Of a DNA stretch of 64,000 nt, positions 10,286 through 21,231 are shown piece after piece (within the stretch, counting starts at the first letter, position 1; every line of letters begins with the position of its first letter). The translations under genes were made by a program, and so were the position numbers. Location: positions 1 through 64,000 of the forward strand of contig SPJM01000341.1 of the NCBI GenBank assembly GCA_006844585.1, written 5' to 3'. The stretch is from Methylococcaceae bacterium (lineage in GTDB: Bacteria > Pseudomonadota > Gammaproteobacteria > Methylococcales > Methylomonadaceae). A model generated the notes under the pieces. The model saw nothing but the letters and a program-made list of their open reading frames with translations. It ran no database searches and had not been told where the DNA came from.

Positions 10286-11528
10286 CTTCCGGAGGATGAA
10301 ATTTAACTTTCTTGATAGCATTCCCGTCCCGTTCTAAAATCTCCAAAGGGTATCCATGCAGGCGAACGCTGGTGCCGACCTCCGGTATGATTTCCATATA
10401 TTCAATTATCAAACCATTTAATGTTTTCGGGCCTTCTGTCGGCAAATCCCATTGAGTAATGCGATTAAGCTCACGCACAGTCACACTGCCATCCACCACA
10501 TAGCTGCCGTCATTTTTCTCAGTGACCTCGGCATCCTCCAATATCAACTCACCGATAATTTCCTGCAACAAGTCATCCAGAGTCACTAAACCTTGAACAT
10601 CGCCGTATTCATCGACAACTAAACCAATACGCAATCTCTCCGTTTTAAAGCATTGAATTTGCTTATGCAGAGGCGTATTTTCAGGGATAAAAAACGGTTT
10701 AATCAAATTGTCGGTAATCGCTTGCTTATCGAAGTTTTCCTTTTTACTCAGCGCCAGTATTTTTCGTAAATGCAAAAAGCCGATTACCCTATCAATACTT
10801 TTTTTGTATACCGGCAAGCGAGTATGACGGCTGGTTTCAAGCTTTTCAATAATGGCCTCCATCGGCTCTTCTAAATCGATGCCGACAATTTCATTACGCG
10901 GCGTCATAATATCTTCCACCGAGGCGGTTTCCATATCCAAAATGCCCAACAACATTTTTTGGTATCGAGCCGGCATAATCGCATCGGCGTCGGATACAAT
11001 GCTTTTCAATTCATCTTTATTAATGCTATCGGTATTGTCTTTGGAGACTTTCACGCCGACGATCCGCAGCAATAAATTAGCTATCAGATTGACAATCCAA
11101 ACAATAGGATAGAAAAGTTTCAATAGCGGCGTATAAATCCAGGCGGCGGGAAAAGCCAAAACTTCCGGCTTAATGGCCGCTAAGGTTTTAGGCGTGACTT
11201 CTGAAAAAAGCAGAACGGCCAGCGTTAAAATAGCCGCAGCAGCGGCAATAGCTTGTTCGCCGCCTATCCGAATAGCGATCACCGTCGCCAATGATGAGGC
11301 TAAAATATTAACAAAATTATTGCCGAGCAAAATCAATCCAATCAGACGATCAGGCCTTTTTAAAAGGCGATTGGCTTTAATCGCTCCTCGATGTTTTTGT
11401 TTAACCAAATGCTGCAGGCGATAACGATTCAAGGTCATCAATGCGGTTTCAGAGCCTGAAAAAAAAGCGGACAGCAATAATAAAAAAATTAATATACCAA
11501 ACAGTATATCTAAAGGAATATCGTTCAA
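10281..11528 (-). CDS. CNNM/CorB-CorC family transporter (DUF21 + CBS pair + CorC_HlyC)
   Basis: N-terminal DUF21 (SAFFSGSETALMTLNRYRL), EDIMTPRNEIVGIDLE, LVVDEYGDVQGLVTLDDLLQEIIGEL. Confidence 0.93.
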   Translation of the reverse strand: MNDIPLDILFGILIFLLLLSAFFSGSETALMTLNRYRLQHLVKQKHRGAIKANRLLKRPDRLIGLILLGNNFVNILASSLATVIAIRIGGEQAIAAAAAILTLAVLLFSEVTPKTLAAIKPEVLAFPAAWIYTPLLKLFYPIVWIVNLIANLLLRIVGVKVSKDNTDSINKDELKSIVSDADAIMPARYQKMLLGILDMETASVEDIMTPRNEIVGIDLEEPMEAIIEKLETSRHTRLPVYKKSIDRVIGFLHLRKILALSKKENFDKQAITDNLIKPFFIPENTPLHKQIQCFKTERLRIGLVVDEYGDVQGLVTLDDLLQEIIGELILEDAEVTEKNDGSYVVDGSVTVRELNRITQWDLPTEGPKTLNGLIIEYMEIIPEVGTSVRLHGYPLEILERDGNAIKKVKFHPPEA

Positions 11529-11891
11529 AGAACCGGAAAATGAAAGTAATAAACGTGTCTAGTTTCTATGCTGGGAAAAATTTGTCAAGCGCTATTCTGA
11601 AAAAGGCTAGTATTGAGACCAAACTATTTTTATATCAAACTTTAAAATGAGGCGCTATCCTTTTAAACTAAATAAGTTTTTTACCATTATCTCAATAAAA
11701 AACAGAAATTTTCCTTTTTTTAATTTCAAAATAAAAAATCGCTTTTTTTTCTGCTCATCCGCCTACAAAAAACAGCGATCTGTCTATAATTATATATCGC
11801 ATGGTTTTAAACACATTTTTGCGTTAACCGAATTATAACGACCTTACTGGATTATACGCGCCGCGACGGCATCATAATCAAGGAGCGTCCT

Positions 11892-11921
11892 AAGGAACGT
11901 GAGTTTTATCCCCGTTCCTAA
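11892..11921. repeat. Short AGGAACG-type palindromic repeat
   Basis: AAGGAACGTGAGTTTTATCCCCGTTCCTAA. Confidence 0.85.
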
Positions 11922-11956
11922 ATCGTTTTTGCATCATCCATTTAAAAGAGTTATTT

Positions 11957-13387
11957 ATGCCCTTGCCCGGTATTTTGTTAATTGACAACGATTCAGCCAG
12001 GATTAGACAATTTACGGATATTCTGGAATTTTTGGAATTTCACATTACTGTAATTTCCAGCCATTCATTCCAAGATTCGATTGCGCAACTGAATCATGTC
12101 AGCGCTGTATTTATTGCCGGCGATAATGACAAGCAAGGCGCTATTATCAATTTTCTAAGCGAAGCCGACCCTCGAATGACGTTGTTTTTGTTAATCGGAA
12201 CTGACAACAGCAAAACAACGTCCTCTATAATCGAACAAAAAATCAGCCAAATTATTGAATGGCCGACCACCTACCCGTTGCTTAGCAAAGTATTAGACGC
12301 GCTCCCTAAACAAACCAGCGCCTCGCTCACTCAATCTAGAACACCCGCCAATAAGGGACTTGCCGGCGTCAGCGCGGCGATAAGAGAAACCCGTGAACTA
12401 ATCGACCAGGTTGCCGATTCCGACGCCACCGTATTGATTTTGGGGGAATCCGGCACCGGCAAGGAAGTCGTCGCACAAGCCCTGCATAAGTCTTCTCAAC
12501 GCAAAAACAAGCCCTTTGTACCGGTCAATTGCGGCGCCATACCGGGCGAGTTGCTGGAAAGCGAGTTATTCGGCCATGAAAAAGGCGCATTTACCGGCGC
12601 ATTGACCTCCCGACAAGGAAGGTTTGAGATGGCGGAAGGAGGTACGTTGTTTCTAGATGAAATCGGCGATATGCCTATGCCTATGCAAGTAAAACTGTTG
12701 CGCGTTCTGCAAGAGAGATGTTTTGAGCGAGTCGGCAGCAATAAAACCATACATTGCAATGTCAGAGTCATTGCTGCAACACATCGGAATTTGGAAGAAG
12801 AAATCAAAGAAAAAAGATTTCGCGAAGATTTGTATTATCGTTTAAATGTGTTCCCGATTGATGTGCCCGCTTTACGCGAACGCCTTGAAGACATTCCTTA
12901 TTTGGTCAATGATCTTCGGCGCAGAATGCAAACCGCCGGACAGGCGACCGTTAAGTTAAAAGATGACGCCTTGCTCACCTTGATGCAACATCATTGGCCC
13001 GGCAATGTGAGGGAGCTGGCAAATTTAATTGAGCGTTTGGCGATCATTAACCCGAATAAAGACATTAGCGCGGAAGATTTACCGGAAAAATTCCGGCATT
13101 ACGAAATCCCCGACAATGCACACTTGGAAATTGAACCTGAATCAGCTGTCCAGGAATCAATCCAATCCCAAGAACCAATCTCCTCCCCTACTGATGCGAT
13201 AACCAATATGACATCGCTGCCGGAACAGGGCATGGATTTAAAAGAATATTTAAGCGATCTGGAAAGCGATTTAATCAAACAAGCGTTGAATGAATGTAAC
13301 GGCGTCGTCGCGCACGCCGCCAAATTACTCAATATGCGCCGAACAACATTGGTTGAGAAACTGCGCAAATATGATTTGTCTTCGTAA
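11957..13387 (+). CDS. Sigma-54-dependent transcriptional regulator, FleQ-like
   Basis: [35 protein letters not shown], Fis-type C-terminal HTH ([19 protein letters not shown]); degenerate receiver-like N-terminus. Confidence 0.9.
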   Translation: MPLPGILLIDNDSARIRQFTDILEFLEFHITVISSHSFQDSIAQLNHVSAVFIAGDNDKQGAIINFLSEADPRMTLFLLIGTDNSKTTSSIIEQKISQIIEWPTTYPLLSKVLDALPKQTSASLTQSRTPANKGLAGVSAAIRETRELIDQVADSDATVLILGESGTGKEVVAQALHKSSQRKNKPFVPVNCGAIPGELLESELFGHEKGAFTGALTSRQGRFEMAEGGTLFLDEIGDMPMPMQVKLLRVLQERCFERVGSNKTIHCNVRVIAATHRNLEEEIKEKRFREDLYYRLNVFPIDVPALRERLEDIPYLVNDLRRRMQTAGQATVKLKDDALLTLMQHHWPGNVRELANLIERLAIINPNKDISAEDLPEKFRHYEIPDNAHLEIEPESAVQESIQSQEPISSPTDAITNMTSLPEQGMDLKEYLSDLESDLIKQALNECNGVVAHAAKLLNMRRTTLVEKLRKYDLSS

Positions 13388-13452
13388 AGTATTGAGCAAT
13401 ACTTTGATGCGTAGCTTGCAAAAACTGCAAAAAAATCAATTTTAATAAAGCG

Positions 13453-13497
13453 GGGCGCAAACTTTAATGCCGATAATACAGGCTAAAGCCTGCGCCC
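13453..13497. repeat. REP-like imperfect palindrome (CAGGCTAAAGCCTGCGCCC type)
   Basis: GGGCGCAAACTTTAA ... CTAAAGCCTGCGCCC imperfect inverted repeat; related copy at 26179-26237. Confidence 0.65.
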
Positions 13498-13509
13498 TAC
13501 TTTATAAGC

Positions 13510-14046
13510 TTACTTTACCGCCTCTTCCGTTTTCTTTGTCGGCTCAGCAGAAGCCGCCGACGAATCTTCAGTTATCGGCGCTACGCTTTGAACCGTTTCA
13601 GGCGCTTGTATCTTCTCCGGCCCCTTTTCCTGCTCGGCCTGTTCCTTTTCCTGAATAGCTTTCTCGCCTCCTGATAGAATTGAGGCCATACATTCCATAA
13701 TACTGTTGCTAAAATTAGATCGCGCTTCCGCTAAAGCAAGCGGCGAACCGAAATCGGTTCTTAGTTCTTGCAAAGTCTTCATCGGGTCTTCTGATTTTGT
13801 TAAGTTCAACATTTTTGCATAGTTCCGATAAGCCATTAACCTAGCCGGGTCAAATGGAAACGAACCTGGCATCTTCTTGGATGATAAATCGACAACGCAT
13901 TCCACCATCGAATCATTATCGACTTTATAATCGGCCAGATCTTTATCCTCCTTGACCTGCTCCAACACAGCCGCTTCATATTGTTGTTTATCGGCGCAAC
14001 CGCTTAATAACGCAGCCGTGAAACCTAACACTATAATCTTCTTCAT
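13510..14046 (-). CDS. Putative lipoprotein, unknown function
   Basis: Lipobox LLSGC in MKKIIVLGFTAALLSGCADK; acidic/Pro-rich C-terminal tail. Confidence 0.65.
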   Translation of the reverse strand: MKKIIVLGFTAALLSGCADKQQYEAAVLEQVKEDKDLADYKVDNDSMVECVVDLSSKKMPGSFPFDPARLMAYRNYAKMLNLTKSEDPMKTLQELRTDFGSPLALAEARSNFSNSIMECMASILSGGEKAIQEKEQAEQEKGPEKIQAPETVQSVAPITEDSSAASAEPTKKTEEAVK

Positions 14047-14116
14047 TTTTTATCTCTAAATTATTTTTTATTCCGGTTTGTAAATTCACCGAAATAGCTT
14101 ACCCGTAACGATGCTT

Positions 14117-14875
14117 CTAAGAGTAATCACTGCTGATTTGCTTCATCGCCTGAGCAATCCAGGCTTCCGCTTCAGCATTGATTTCTTTTGCTTTTTTACC
14201 TTGCACTTCAATAGCAGGACCAATCTTGACTTTGATAACACCCGGAAATTTTAAAAAACTGTTTCTGGGCCAAAATTCACCGGCATTATGCGCCAGCGGT
14301 ATAACCGGATATCCGGAATGATGCGCAAGCATAGCGCCACCGGCGCTGAATTTTTTATCCTCCCCCGGCGCTGCGCGCGTTCCTTCCGGAAAAATCACCA
14401 CCACCAGACCTTCTTCCAGCCTTGCCGTTCCTTGTTGAATCAAAGCTTTTAAAGACTCGCGCTTGTTTTGACGATCAATGGCAATCGGCTTTAAAGTCGC
14501 CAAGGCCCAGCCGCCAAAAGGAATATAAGTCAGCGATTTTTTTAATAATGCGGTTTGCGGCGGTAAAAACAACCGTAGCGCAATTGTTTCCCAAGCCGAT
14601 TGGTGTTTACTGAGCACGATAAACGTTTGGTCTTTAGGAAGGTTTTCCAGCCCTTCCACTTCATAAGTCAAGCCGCATACGTTTTCCAAGACCCAGAATA
14701 ATAAGCGTATCCATATTCCGGCTATAAAATATCTAAAAGAAAAAGGCAATACCGCCGCCAGGATAATCAAGGGACTGATAATCAGCGTGGAAATGACAAT
14801 ATGAACAAACAGTAAAATTGAACCGAGGTAAACCTTAAAGCTTTTGTTTTGAGTTAATGCATTCTCATTCATCAT
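14117..14875 (-). CDS. plsC: 1-acyl-sn-glycerol-3-phosphate acyltransferase
   Basis: Acyltransferase motifs SKHQSAWET and FPEGTRAAPGE. Confidence 0.9.
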   Translation of the reverse strand: MMNENALTQNKSFKVYLGSILLFVHIVISTLIISPLIILAAVLPFSFRYFIAGIWIRLLFWVLENVCGLTYEVEGLENLPKDQTFIVLSKHQSAWETIALRLFLPPQTALLKKSLTYIPFGGWALATLKPIAIDRQNKRESLKALIQQGTARLEEGLVVVIFPEGTRAAPGEDKKFSAGGAMLAHHSGYPVIPLAHNAGEFWPRNSFLKFPGVIKVKIGPAIEVQGKKAKEINAEAEAWIAQAMKQISSDYS

Positions 14876-14949
14876 TACGTTATTCTTGTTTTATGCGCTT
14901 TTATCTAATATAAAGCGCTCAGATGGCCTTTACGCCAGATTAATTAAAT

Positions 14950-17019
14950 CTATTGTTGTAGTTTAGAAATATCAGCAATTTTAAGAAATTGATTGGATAA
15001 CAACGCCAACAGAGCCAAACGGCTTTGTCGCAAAGTTAAGTCATCGCACATGACCATGACATGATCAAAAAAAGCGTCTACGCTGCTTCTTAATTGCGCT
15101 AATCGCGCTAATGCCTGCTGATATTGTTTGGCTTCCACCAAAGGCTGAATATCATCTGCCGATAATTTAGCCGCCGCCAATAAATCCAACTCTTGTGTTT
15201 CAAGCAAAGCACCGACTTCATCAGCCAACGGCTCTTGTGATTTTTTCAAAATATTGATGATGCGCTTGTTGGCGGCGGCCAGACTTTCCGCTTCCGGCAT
15301 GGCTCTGAAAACTTTGACTGCTTCCAATCGCTGCATAAAATCCAGAGGCTGAGAAGGCTTAACGCTGATCACCGCATCAAATTCATCGGCGCGATAACCG
15401 TGATCCAGACAGTAGCCTTTAAAACGGTCATTAATAAAATCCAACAATAAGGATCGCGTTTTTTGTTGATCAAAATCATGATTGAATTGAGCCAGGGAGG
15501 CGTCAACCAATTCAACAATATCCAGCTGTAAACGACCTTCGATGACAATCCGCAAAATACCTAGCGTTGCTCGTCTTAACGCATAAGGGTCTTTATCGCC
15601 GGTTGGAATCAGACCGGCGCTGAAAATCCCGCACAAGGTGTCAATCTTTTCCGCTAAAGCTAAAACTTGTCCGACTTGACTTGAAGGGATCGGACTGCCG
15701 GATTGTTTGGGAAAATATTGTTCTTCCTGAGCAATAGCCACCGCTTCAGGTTCACCATCAGCCAGCGCATAATAACGCCCCATAATGCCTTGCAAGCTGG
15801 CGAATTCACCGACCATTTCGGTCATCAAATCTGTTTTCGCCAATGTTGCTGCGCGTTCCGCCAAGGCAACATCAACCTTAAGCGGATCGGCAATCAGCTT
15901 GCTCAACGCCGCCACCCGCTGAGTTTTCTCCAGCAAAGTTCCCAAAGTTTTTTGAAAAACAATATCGCCCAGATGACTAACCCGTTCTTCCAGCTTTAAT
16001 TTTCGATCTTGTTGCCAAAAAAATTCGGCATCGGCCAAACGCGGCAAAATTACCCGCTCATTACCGGCCTGAATGGAAACAGGACGAGAACTCTCAATAT
16101 TACTGAAGGTAATAAAATGCGGTAATAAATCGCCTTGCGCATTTTTCACCGGAAAATATTTTTGATTAGATTGCATAGTGGTGATTAAAACCTCCACCGG
16201 CAAGGCTAAAAAGCGCTGATCGAAATTACCCACCACTGGCACCGGCCATTCATTAATAGCGGTGATTTCTTCCAATAAGTCATTTTCGATATGGGCGATG
16301 CCGCCAACCTGATCAGCCGTCTTTTGCGCCGCCTCATCAATAATTTTTTTTCGCCGCTCAAAATCGACGATCACTTTGCCTTGTTCATAAAGCGTTTGCA
16401 GGTAATCATCGGGGCTGTTAACAGAAATTGCCTGCGGCGCATGAAAACGATGACCATGTGTCTGAGCAGCCGTTTTTTGACCTAAAATTTCTGTTTCAAT
16501 CACCCTTTCGCCTAATAGCAAAACTACCCAATGTACGGGCCTGGCAAATTCGGTTTCACCCGCGCCCCAACGCATTCTCTTAGCAATCGGTAATTGCTGA
16601 ATGCTTTTTCTAAGAATATCCGGTAATAAATCGGCAGTCTGTGCGCCTTTCACCGCTTGATTAAAAGCCAGCCATTCGCCTTTATCGGTCTTTAATGTAG
16701 TCAATTGATCAACGGTTGTTCCGCAGCTTTTGGCGAATCCTTCCGCAGCCTTAGTGGGCGAACCATCGGCGGCATACGCCGCCTTAACTGCGGGGCCGCG
16801 CTTTTCAACTACGGCATCCGCTTGCTTAAGCTGCAAATCAGAAATTGTCAAAGCCAATCTTCTTGGCGTTGCGTAGGCATTCGCCCCGGCGAATGACAAC
16901 CCGGCAGCCTGCAAACCGGCGACCGTTGAGTCCAGCAGACTTTGGCTTAATTTCAATAAGGTCTTGGGCGGCAATTCTTCACTGCCGATTTCAAATAACA
17001 GATTTGCGGTTTCGCTCAT
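14950..17019 (-). CDS. glyS: Glycyl-tRNA synthetase beta subunit
   Basis: [16 protein letters not shown]-terminus, 689 aa, adjacent to glyQ. Confidence 0.97.
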   Translation of the reverse strand: MSETANLLFEIGSEELPPKTLLKLSQSLLDSTVAGLQAAGLSFAGANAYATPRRLALTISDLQLKQADAVVEKRGPAVKAAYAADGSPTKAAEGFAKSCGTTVDQLTTLKTDKGEWLAFNQAVKGAQTADLLPDILRKSIQQLPIAKRMRWGAGETEFARPVHWVVLLLGERVIETEILGQKTAAQTHGHRFHAPQAISVNSPDDYLQTLYEQGKVIVDFERRKKIIDEAAQKTADQVGGIAHIENDLLEEITAINEWPVPVVGNFDQRFLALPVEVLITTMQSNQKYFPVKNAQGDLLPHFITFSNIESSRPVSIQAGNERVILPRLADAEFFWQQDRKLKLEERVSHLGDIVFQKTLGTLLEKTQRVAALSKLIADPLKVDVALAERAATLAKTDLMTEMVGEFASLQGIMGRYYALADGEPEAVAIAQEEQYFPKQSGSPIPSSQVGQVLALAEKIDTLCGIFSAGLIPTGDKDPYALRRATLGILRIVIEGRLQLDIVELVDASLAQFNHDFDQQKTRSLLLDFINDRFKGYCLDHGYRADEFDAVISVKPSQPLDFMQRLEAVKVFRAMPEAESLAAANKRIINILKKSQEPLADEVGALLETQELDLLAAAKLSADDIQPLVEAKQYQQALARLAQLRSSVDAFFDHVMVMCDDLTLRQSRLALLALLSNQFLKIADISKLQQ

Positions 17020-17987
17020 ACTTGCTCTCCTTGCTTTTTCAGAATAGGAAAACCCAACGCTTCGCGCCGGTTATAGTAAGCTTGAGCAACCGATTTGGAC
17101 ATATTTCTGACTCTCAAAATAAAGCGCTGCCGTTCGGTCACTGAAATAGCGTGTCGAGCATCCAGTAAATTAAAAGCATGCGAGGCTTTTAACACCATTT
17201 CATAAGCCGGCAACGGCAAGTCTTTTTCAATTAAATTTTGGCATTCCGTTTCATAGGTATCGAAACAGGAAAACAAAAAATCCACATTGGCTTCATCAAA
17301 ATTATAAGCGGACATTTCCACTTCATTTTGATGATAAACATCGGCATAAGTCACAATGCCCTGCGAACCCTTTGTCCAAACAAGATCATAAACGCTTTCC
17401 ACGCCTTGAATATACATGGCGATACGCTCCAAGCCGTAGGTCAATTCTCCGGAAACCGGTTTACATTCCAAGCCGCCGACTTGTTGAAAATAGGTAAATT
17501 GAGAAACTTCCATGCCGTTCAACCAAACTTCCCAACCTAATCCCCAGGCGCCTAAAGTGGGCGACTCCCAGTTATCCTCGACAAAACGCACATCATGTTC
17601 CAACAAATCCAAACCTAAATGGCGCAATGAATCTAAATACAAATCCTGAATATTGTCAGGAGAAGGTTTCAAAATCACCTGAAACTGGTAATAATGTTGC
17701 AAACGCATCGGATTTTCGCCGAAACGTCCATCGGTAGGTCTTCTTGAAGGCTGCACATAAGCCGTATTCCAAGGTTCCGGGCCGATCGCGCGTATAAAGG
17801 TCGCCGGATGAAAGGTTCCTGCGCCGACTTCCTGATCTAAGGGTTGCATCAATACACAACCATAATCAGCCCAATATTCTTGCAAGGCTAAAATCAGCCC
17901 TTGAAATGTCGATAAATCTTGTTTTGTGCTGGACACTGGTTTTTTGGCTTTATTAAATAAAAAAGAGCGAATTATAGCCGAATTCAC
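17016..17987 (-). CDS. glyQ: Glycyl-tRNA synthetase alpha subunit
   Basis: [52 protein letters not shown] start at 17936 is a plausible shorter start. Confidence 0.97.
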   Translation of the reverse strand: MNSAIIRSFLFNKAKKPVSSTKQDLSTFQGLILALQEYWADYGCVLMQPLDQEVGAGTFHPATFIRAIGPEPWNTAYVQPSRRPTDGRFGENPMRLQHYYQFQVILKPSPDNIQDLYLDSLRHLGLDLLEHDVRFVEDNWESPTLGAWGLGWEVWLNGMEVSQFTYFQQVGGLECKPVSGELTYGLERIAMYIQGVESVYDLVWTKGSQGIVTYADVYHQNEVEMSAYNFDEANVDFLFSCFDTYETECQNLIEKDLPLPAYEMVLKASHAFNLLDARHAISVTERQRFILRVRNMSKSVAQAYYNRREALGFPILKKQGEQV

Positions 17988-18154
17988 TCTAAAAATACTA
18001 ACTCTGAAAGTATTTTGTCTGAACCGTTTAACTCACGAGCATTATCTAAAATATAATCGGTAGTTGCTGTTCTCGCCTTTAGCGTATTATACTTCGGAGA
18101 TTTGGTATTTGGCGGCGCGCAATCAGCGGGTCGCGACAACTGCGGAGTCATCAT

Positions 18155-18829
18155 TTGATTGAAATCAAATCTTTAGCCTTCTCTTATGGAGAGCAGAGCT
18201 TTCAATTAAACATTCCCGATTTGCGTATCGGCCATGCCGAAAAAGTGGCTGTTATCGGTCCCAGCGGTTCGGGGAAAACCTCATTGCTGAAATTGCTATC
18301 CGGAATTTATGAGCCTCAACAAGGTGAAATCAGCATAGACGGCGTCGCCATTCATCAACTGGGCGATAGTCGGCGTCGCCAATTCCGCATCCAAAACATC
18401 GGTTTTATTTTTCAAGATTTCGAATTGCTGGATTACCTCAATATCCGAGACAATATTTTACATCCCTACCGGATATCCAACGCTTTGAAGCTCTCATCAG
18501 AAGTCAAAGCCCGCGCCTTGGGTCTAGCGACAGAGCTGGGCATTGCCGACAAAATGCGGCGCTACCCGGACACCCTGTCGCAAGGCGAAAAACAACGTAC
18601 GGCTATCTGCCGCGCCATGCTGACCAAACCTAAGTTAATACTGGCTGATGAAGCCACCGGCAATTTAGATCCCAATAATAAATTACGCATTTTAGATGCG
18701 CTGTTTCGCAGCACAGAAAAAAATGACGCCACCTTGATTGCAGTCACTCATGATCATGAATTACTCGGTCGATTCGACCGGGTAATCGATTTTAAAAGCT
18801 ACTGCAAACAGGAGGATAATCATGGATAG
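18155..18829 (+). CDS. ABC transporter ATP-binding protein, LolD/MacB type
   Basis: Walker A GPSGSGKTS, signature LSQGEKQR, Walker B LILADEATGNLD. TTG start at 18155 with GGAG upstream. Confidence 0.9.
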   Translation: MIEIKSLAFSYGEQSFQLNIPDLRIGHAEKVAVIGPSGSGKTSLLKLLSGIYEPQQGEISIDGVAIHQLGDSRRRQFRIQNIGFIFQDFELLDYLNIRDNILHPYRISNALKLSSEVKARALGLATELGIADKMRRYPDTLSQGEKQRTAICRAMLTKPKLILADEATGNLDPNNKLRILDALFRSTEKNDATLIAVTHDHELLGRFDRVIDFKSYCKQEDNHG

Positions 18830-20000
18830 TTTATATCTCGCCTGGCGCTATATCGTTTTTAACCGCATCAAAACGCTGACTTTAATCACTTGCATCACCT
18901 TAATCTGCTTTTTGCCCTTGGCTTTAAAAACATTATTAAGCGTCAGTGAGCAGCAATTACTGGCGCGCGCCGCCGCCACTGAACTTTTAGTCGGAGCAAA
19001 AGGCAACCCCTTGGATTTAGCGATGAACTCGCTGTACTTCTCAAATGAACAGCCCGACTTAATCACTATGCAAGCCAGCGAACGCGTTTATAACAGCAGC
19101 CTGGCTTTGCCCATTCCGCTTTATGTGCGCTTTCAGGCTAGAGAGCATCCGATTGTCGGCACTTCCGTCGATTATTTCGATTTTCGTGGTTTAACCTTAG
19201 CCTCCGGCCGTCATTTCGCCATGCTGGGCGAATGTGTTATCGGCGCCGATGTAGCGAAAAAATTAAACTTAAATATCGGCGATAAATTGCTCTCATCGCC
19301 GAAAACCCTTTTTGACTTGGGCGGCATCTACCCATTGCAAATGACCGTTACCGGCGTTTTGAAAAAATCGCATTCAGCCGATGACAATGCTGTTTTTGTT
19401 GACTTAAAAACGACTTGGGTGATTGAAGGCTTGGGTCACGGTCATCAAGATGTGGAAAAAATAACCGACAAGCAATCTATTTTATCCAACAAGGAAAAGT
19501 TAGTTACCGCCTCTGCAAAAATCAAACAATATGCGGAAATCACCACAAAAAACCTGGAATCTTTTCATTTTCACGGCGACCCATCCGTTTACCCTATCTC
19601 AGCAGTCATTGCCGCTCCTATTGACGCCAAATCCGCGACTATCTTAATGGGGCGTTATCTCGGAAAAAAAGAACGGCAGCAAATTATTCGTCCACAATCG
19701 GTCATTCAAGAACTGCTCAATAACATCTTTCAAATCAAAGACTTCATTGATGCGATCATTTGGATCGTCAGCGGAGCTATGATTTTAGCTTTATTGCTGG
19801 TTTTTAATTTATCATTTCGATTACGCCAAAAAGAAATTGACGCCATTTTTCATTTCGGCTGCAACCGACTGACTATCTTTCAACTCATGGCCTCTGAAAT
19901 ATTGATCATCACTCTATTTAGTGGAATACTTTGCGGCCTGGGACTTTTATTATTACAACAATATCAAACCGTTATTTTCAATTTTCTTTTTATAAAATAA
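18822..20000 (+). CDS. ABC transporter permease, FtsX/MacB type
   Basis: N-terminal TM, large periplasmic region, C-terminal TM helices; overlaps the upstream ATPase by 8 bp. Confidence 0.85.
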   Translation: MDSLYLAWRYIVFNRIKTLTLITCITLICFLPLALKTLLSVSEQQLLARAAATELLVGAKGNPLDLAMNSLYFSNEQPDLITMQASERVYNSSLALPIPLYVRFQAREHPIVGTSVDYFDFRGLTLASGRHFAMLGECVIGADVAKKLNLNIGDKLLSSPKTLFDLGGIYPLQMTVTGVLKKSHSADDNAVFVDLKTTWVIEGLGHGHQDVEKITDKQSILSNKEKLVTASAKIKQYAEITTKNLESFHFHGDPSVYPISAVIAAPIDAKSATILMGRYLGKKERQQIIRPQSVIQELLNNIFQIKDFIDAIIWIVSGAMILALLLVFNLSFRLRQKEIDAIFHFGCNRLTIFQLMASEILIITLFSGILCGLGLLLLQQYQTVIFNFLFIK

Positions 20001-20003
20001 ACC

Positions 20004-20912
20004 ATGTCAACGTTACCCGAAAAACTCAGCCCATTATTGGCAATATTGTCATTGATTTTTATTACCGGCGCTGCTTCCGCCAATAGCCCTTTAACCATTG
20101 CCGCCGCCAATTACCCGTTAAAATTTTTCGCCGAACAAATCGCCGGCAACCAGGCCAAAGTTGCTTTTCCAATGCCTGCGGATATTGACCCGGCTTTTTG
20201 GCAACCCAATGCTGAAGATATAGCCGCCTTACAAAAAGCTGATTTAGTATTACTCAACGGTGCGCACTATTCCAAATGGCTGCCTAAAGTGTCGCTCTCA
20301 CTTTTCAAACAAGTCAACACTTCCGCTGTATTTCGCGACCAATATATACACCAAACAAGCGGCGTCACCCATAATCACGGCGAAGGCGGCGAACATTCAC
20401 ACGGCGAAACGGCCTTTACCACCTGGCTGGACTTTTCTTTGGCTAATTTGCAAGCAAAATCCATCTATAACGCTTTGGTTAAAAAAAGACCCGCCTCCCG
20501 CCAACGTTTTTTAATCAAACTGGAAAAACTGCAAAGCCGCCTATCGGAATTTGACCATCAATTATTGGAGTTAGGAAAGATTCTGAATAACGCGCCTTTA
20601 ATCGGCTCTCACCCGGTTTACCAATATTTGAAAAACCGCTATCAACTGAATTTGACCAGCGTACATTGGGAACCGGAAGAAGCGCCTAACCAGCAACAAT
20701 GGCAAGCATTTCAACAATTATTGGAAAAACACCCGTCTAAATGGATGATTTGGGAAGGACAACCCGCTAAAGAAACTGTTGAAAAACTTCAATCATTAGG
20801 GGTGAGCAGCATCGTATTCTCTCCGGCTGGCAATATTCCGGATCAAGGCGATTTTTTTTCAGTCATGGAAAACAATATTCAACAATTAAGGTCTATTAAT
20901 CCAAATCCATAA
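20004..20912 (+). CDS. TroA/ZnuA-like metal ABC transporter solute-binding protein
   Basis: Signal peptide, ADLVLLNGAHYSKW, His-rich loop THNHGEGGEHSHGE, IGSHPVYQYLKNRYQLNLTSVHWEPEEAP; starts 4 bp after the permease. Confidence 0.82.
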   Translation: MSTLPEKLSPLLAILSLIFITGAASANSPLTIAAANYPLKFFAEQIAGNQAKVAFPMPADIDPAFWQPNAEDIAALQKADLVLLNGAHYSKWLPKVSLSLFKQVNTSAVFRDQYIHQTSGVTHNHGEGGEHSHGETAFTTWLDFSLANLQAKSIYNALVKKRPASRQRFLIKLEKLQSRLSEFDHQLLELGKILNNAPLIGSHPVYQYLKNRYQLNLTSVHWEPEEAPNQQQWQAFQQLLEKHPSKWMIWEGQPAKETVEKLQSLGVSSIVFSPAGNIPDQGDFFSVMENNIQQLRSINPNP

Positions 20913-21032
20913 GTTTTACACGAAATTATTTCGGCTGTGATCAAATTATTATGGCATTCACAGCCTTTAAAACCTTGACCTGAATTGTTTATCCCATCAA
21001 AATGCAGTGATAAAAATAACAGCGCCTAAACT

Positions 21033-21192
21033 AAGGAACGTGAATTTTATAACATCCGAAACTGACTTGTCTTTCTGTCCATCTTCGGCGTTGCGGAAAC
21101 AGTTACATAACTTGCTATGCGCCTGTTTCCGCGCCTTGAATATGAACAGAAATCCTGCGCCAGTTGCGGATGTTATTTTATTCCCGTTCCTT
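21033..21192. repeat. MITE-like fold-back element, copy 1 (160 bp)
   Basis: Imperfect terminal inverted repeats AAGGAACGTGAATTTTATAACATCCGAAACTG / AAGGAACGGGAATAAAATAACATCCGCAACTG (reverse complement of right end); internal GCGGAAACAG...CTGTTTCCGC. Confidence 0.88.
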
Positions 21193-21231
21193 ATGGCCCG
21201 GATAATTACCCACTGAACGAGGAGAAAAGGC

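Noticed and set aside
11441-11838. Two short plus-strand ORFs before the FleQ-like gene
   Set aside because: AT-rich low-complexity translation, one antisense to the CorB-like gene, no plausible start context.
11957-13387. Flagellar gene cluster around the FleQ-like regulator
   Set aside because: No flagellar structural genes nearby; the regulator stands alone between PilZ/FHA/CorB genes and plsC.
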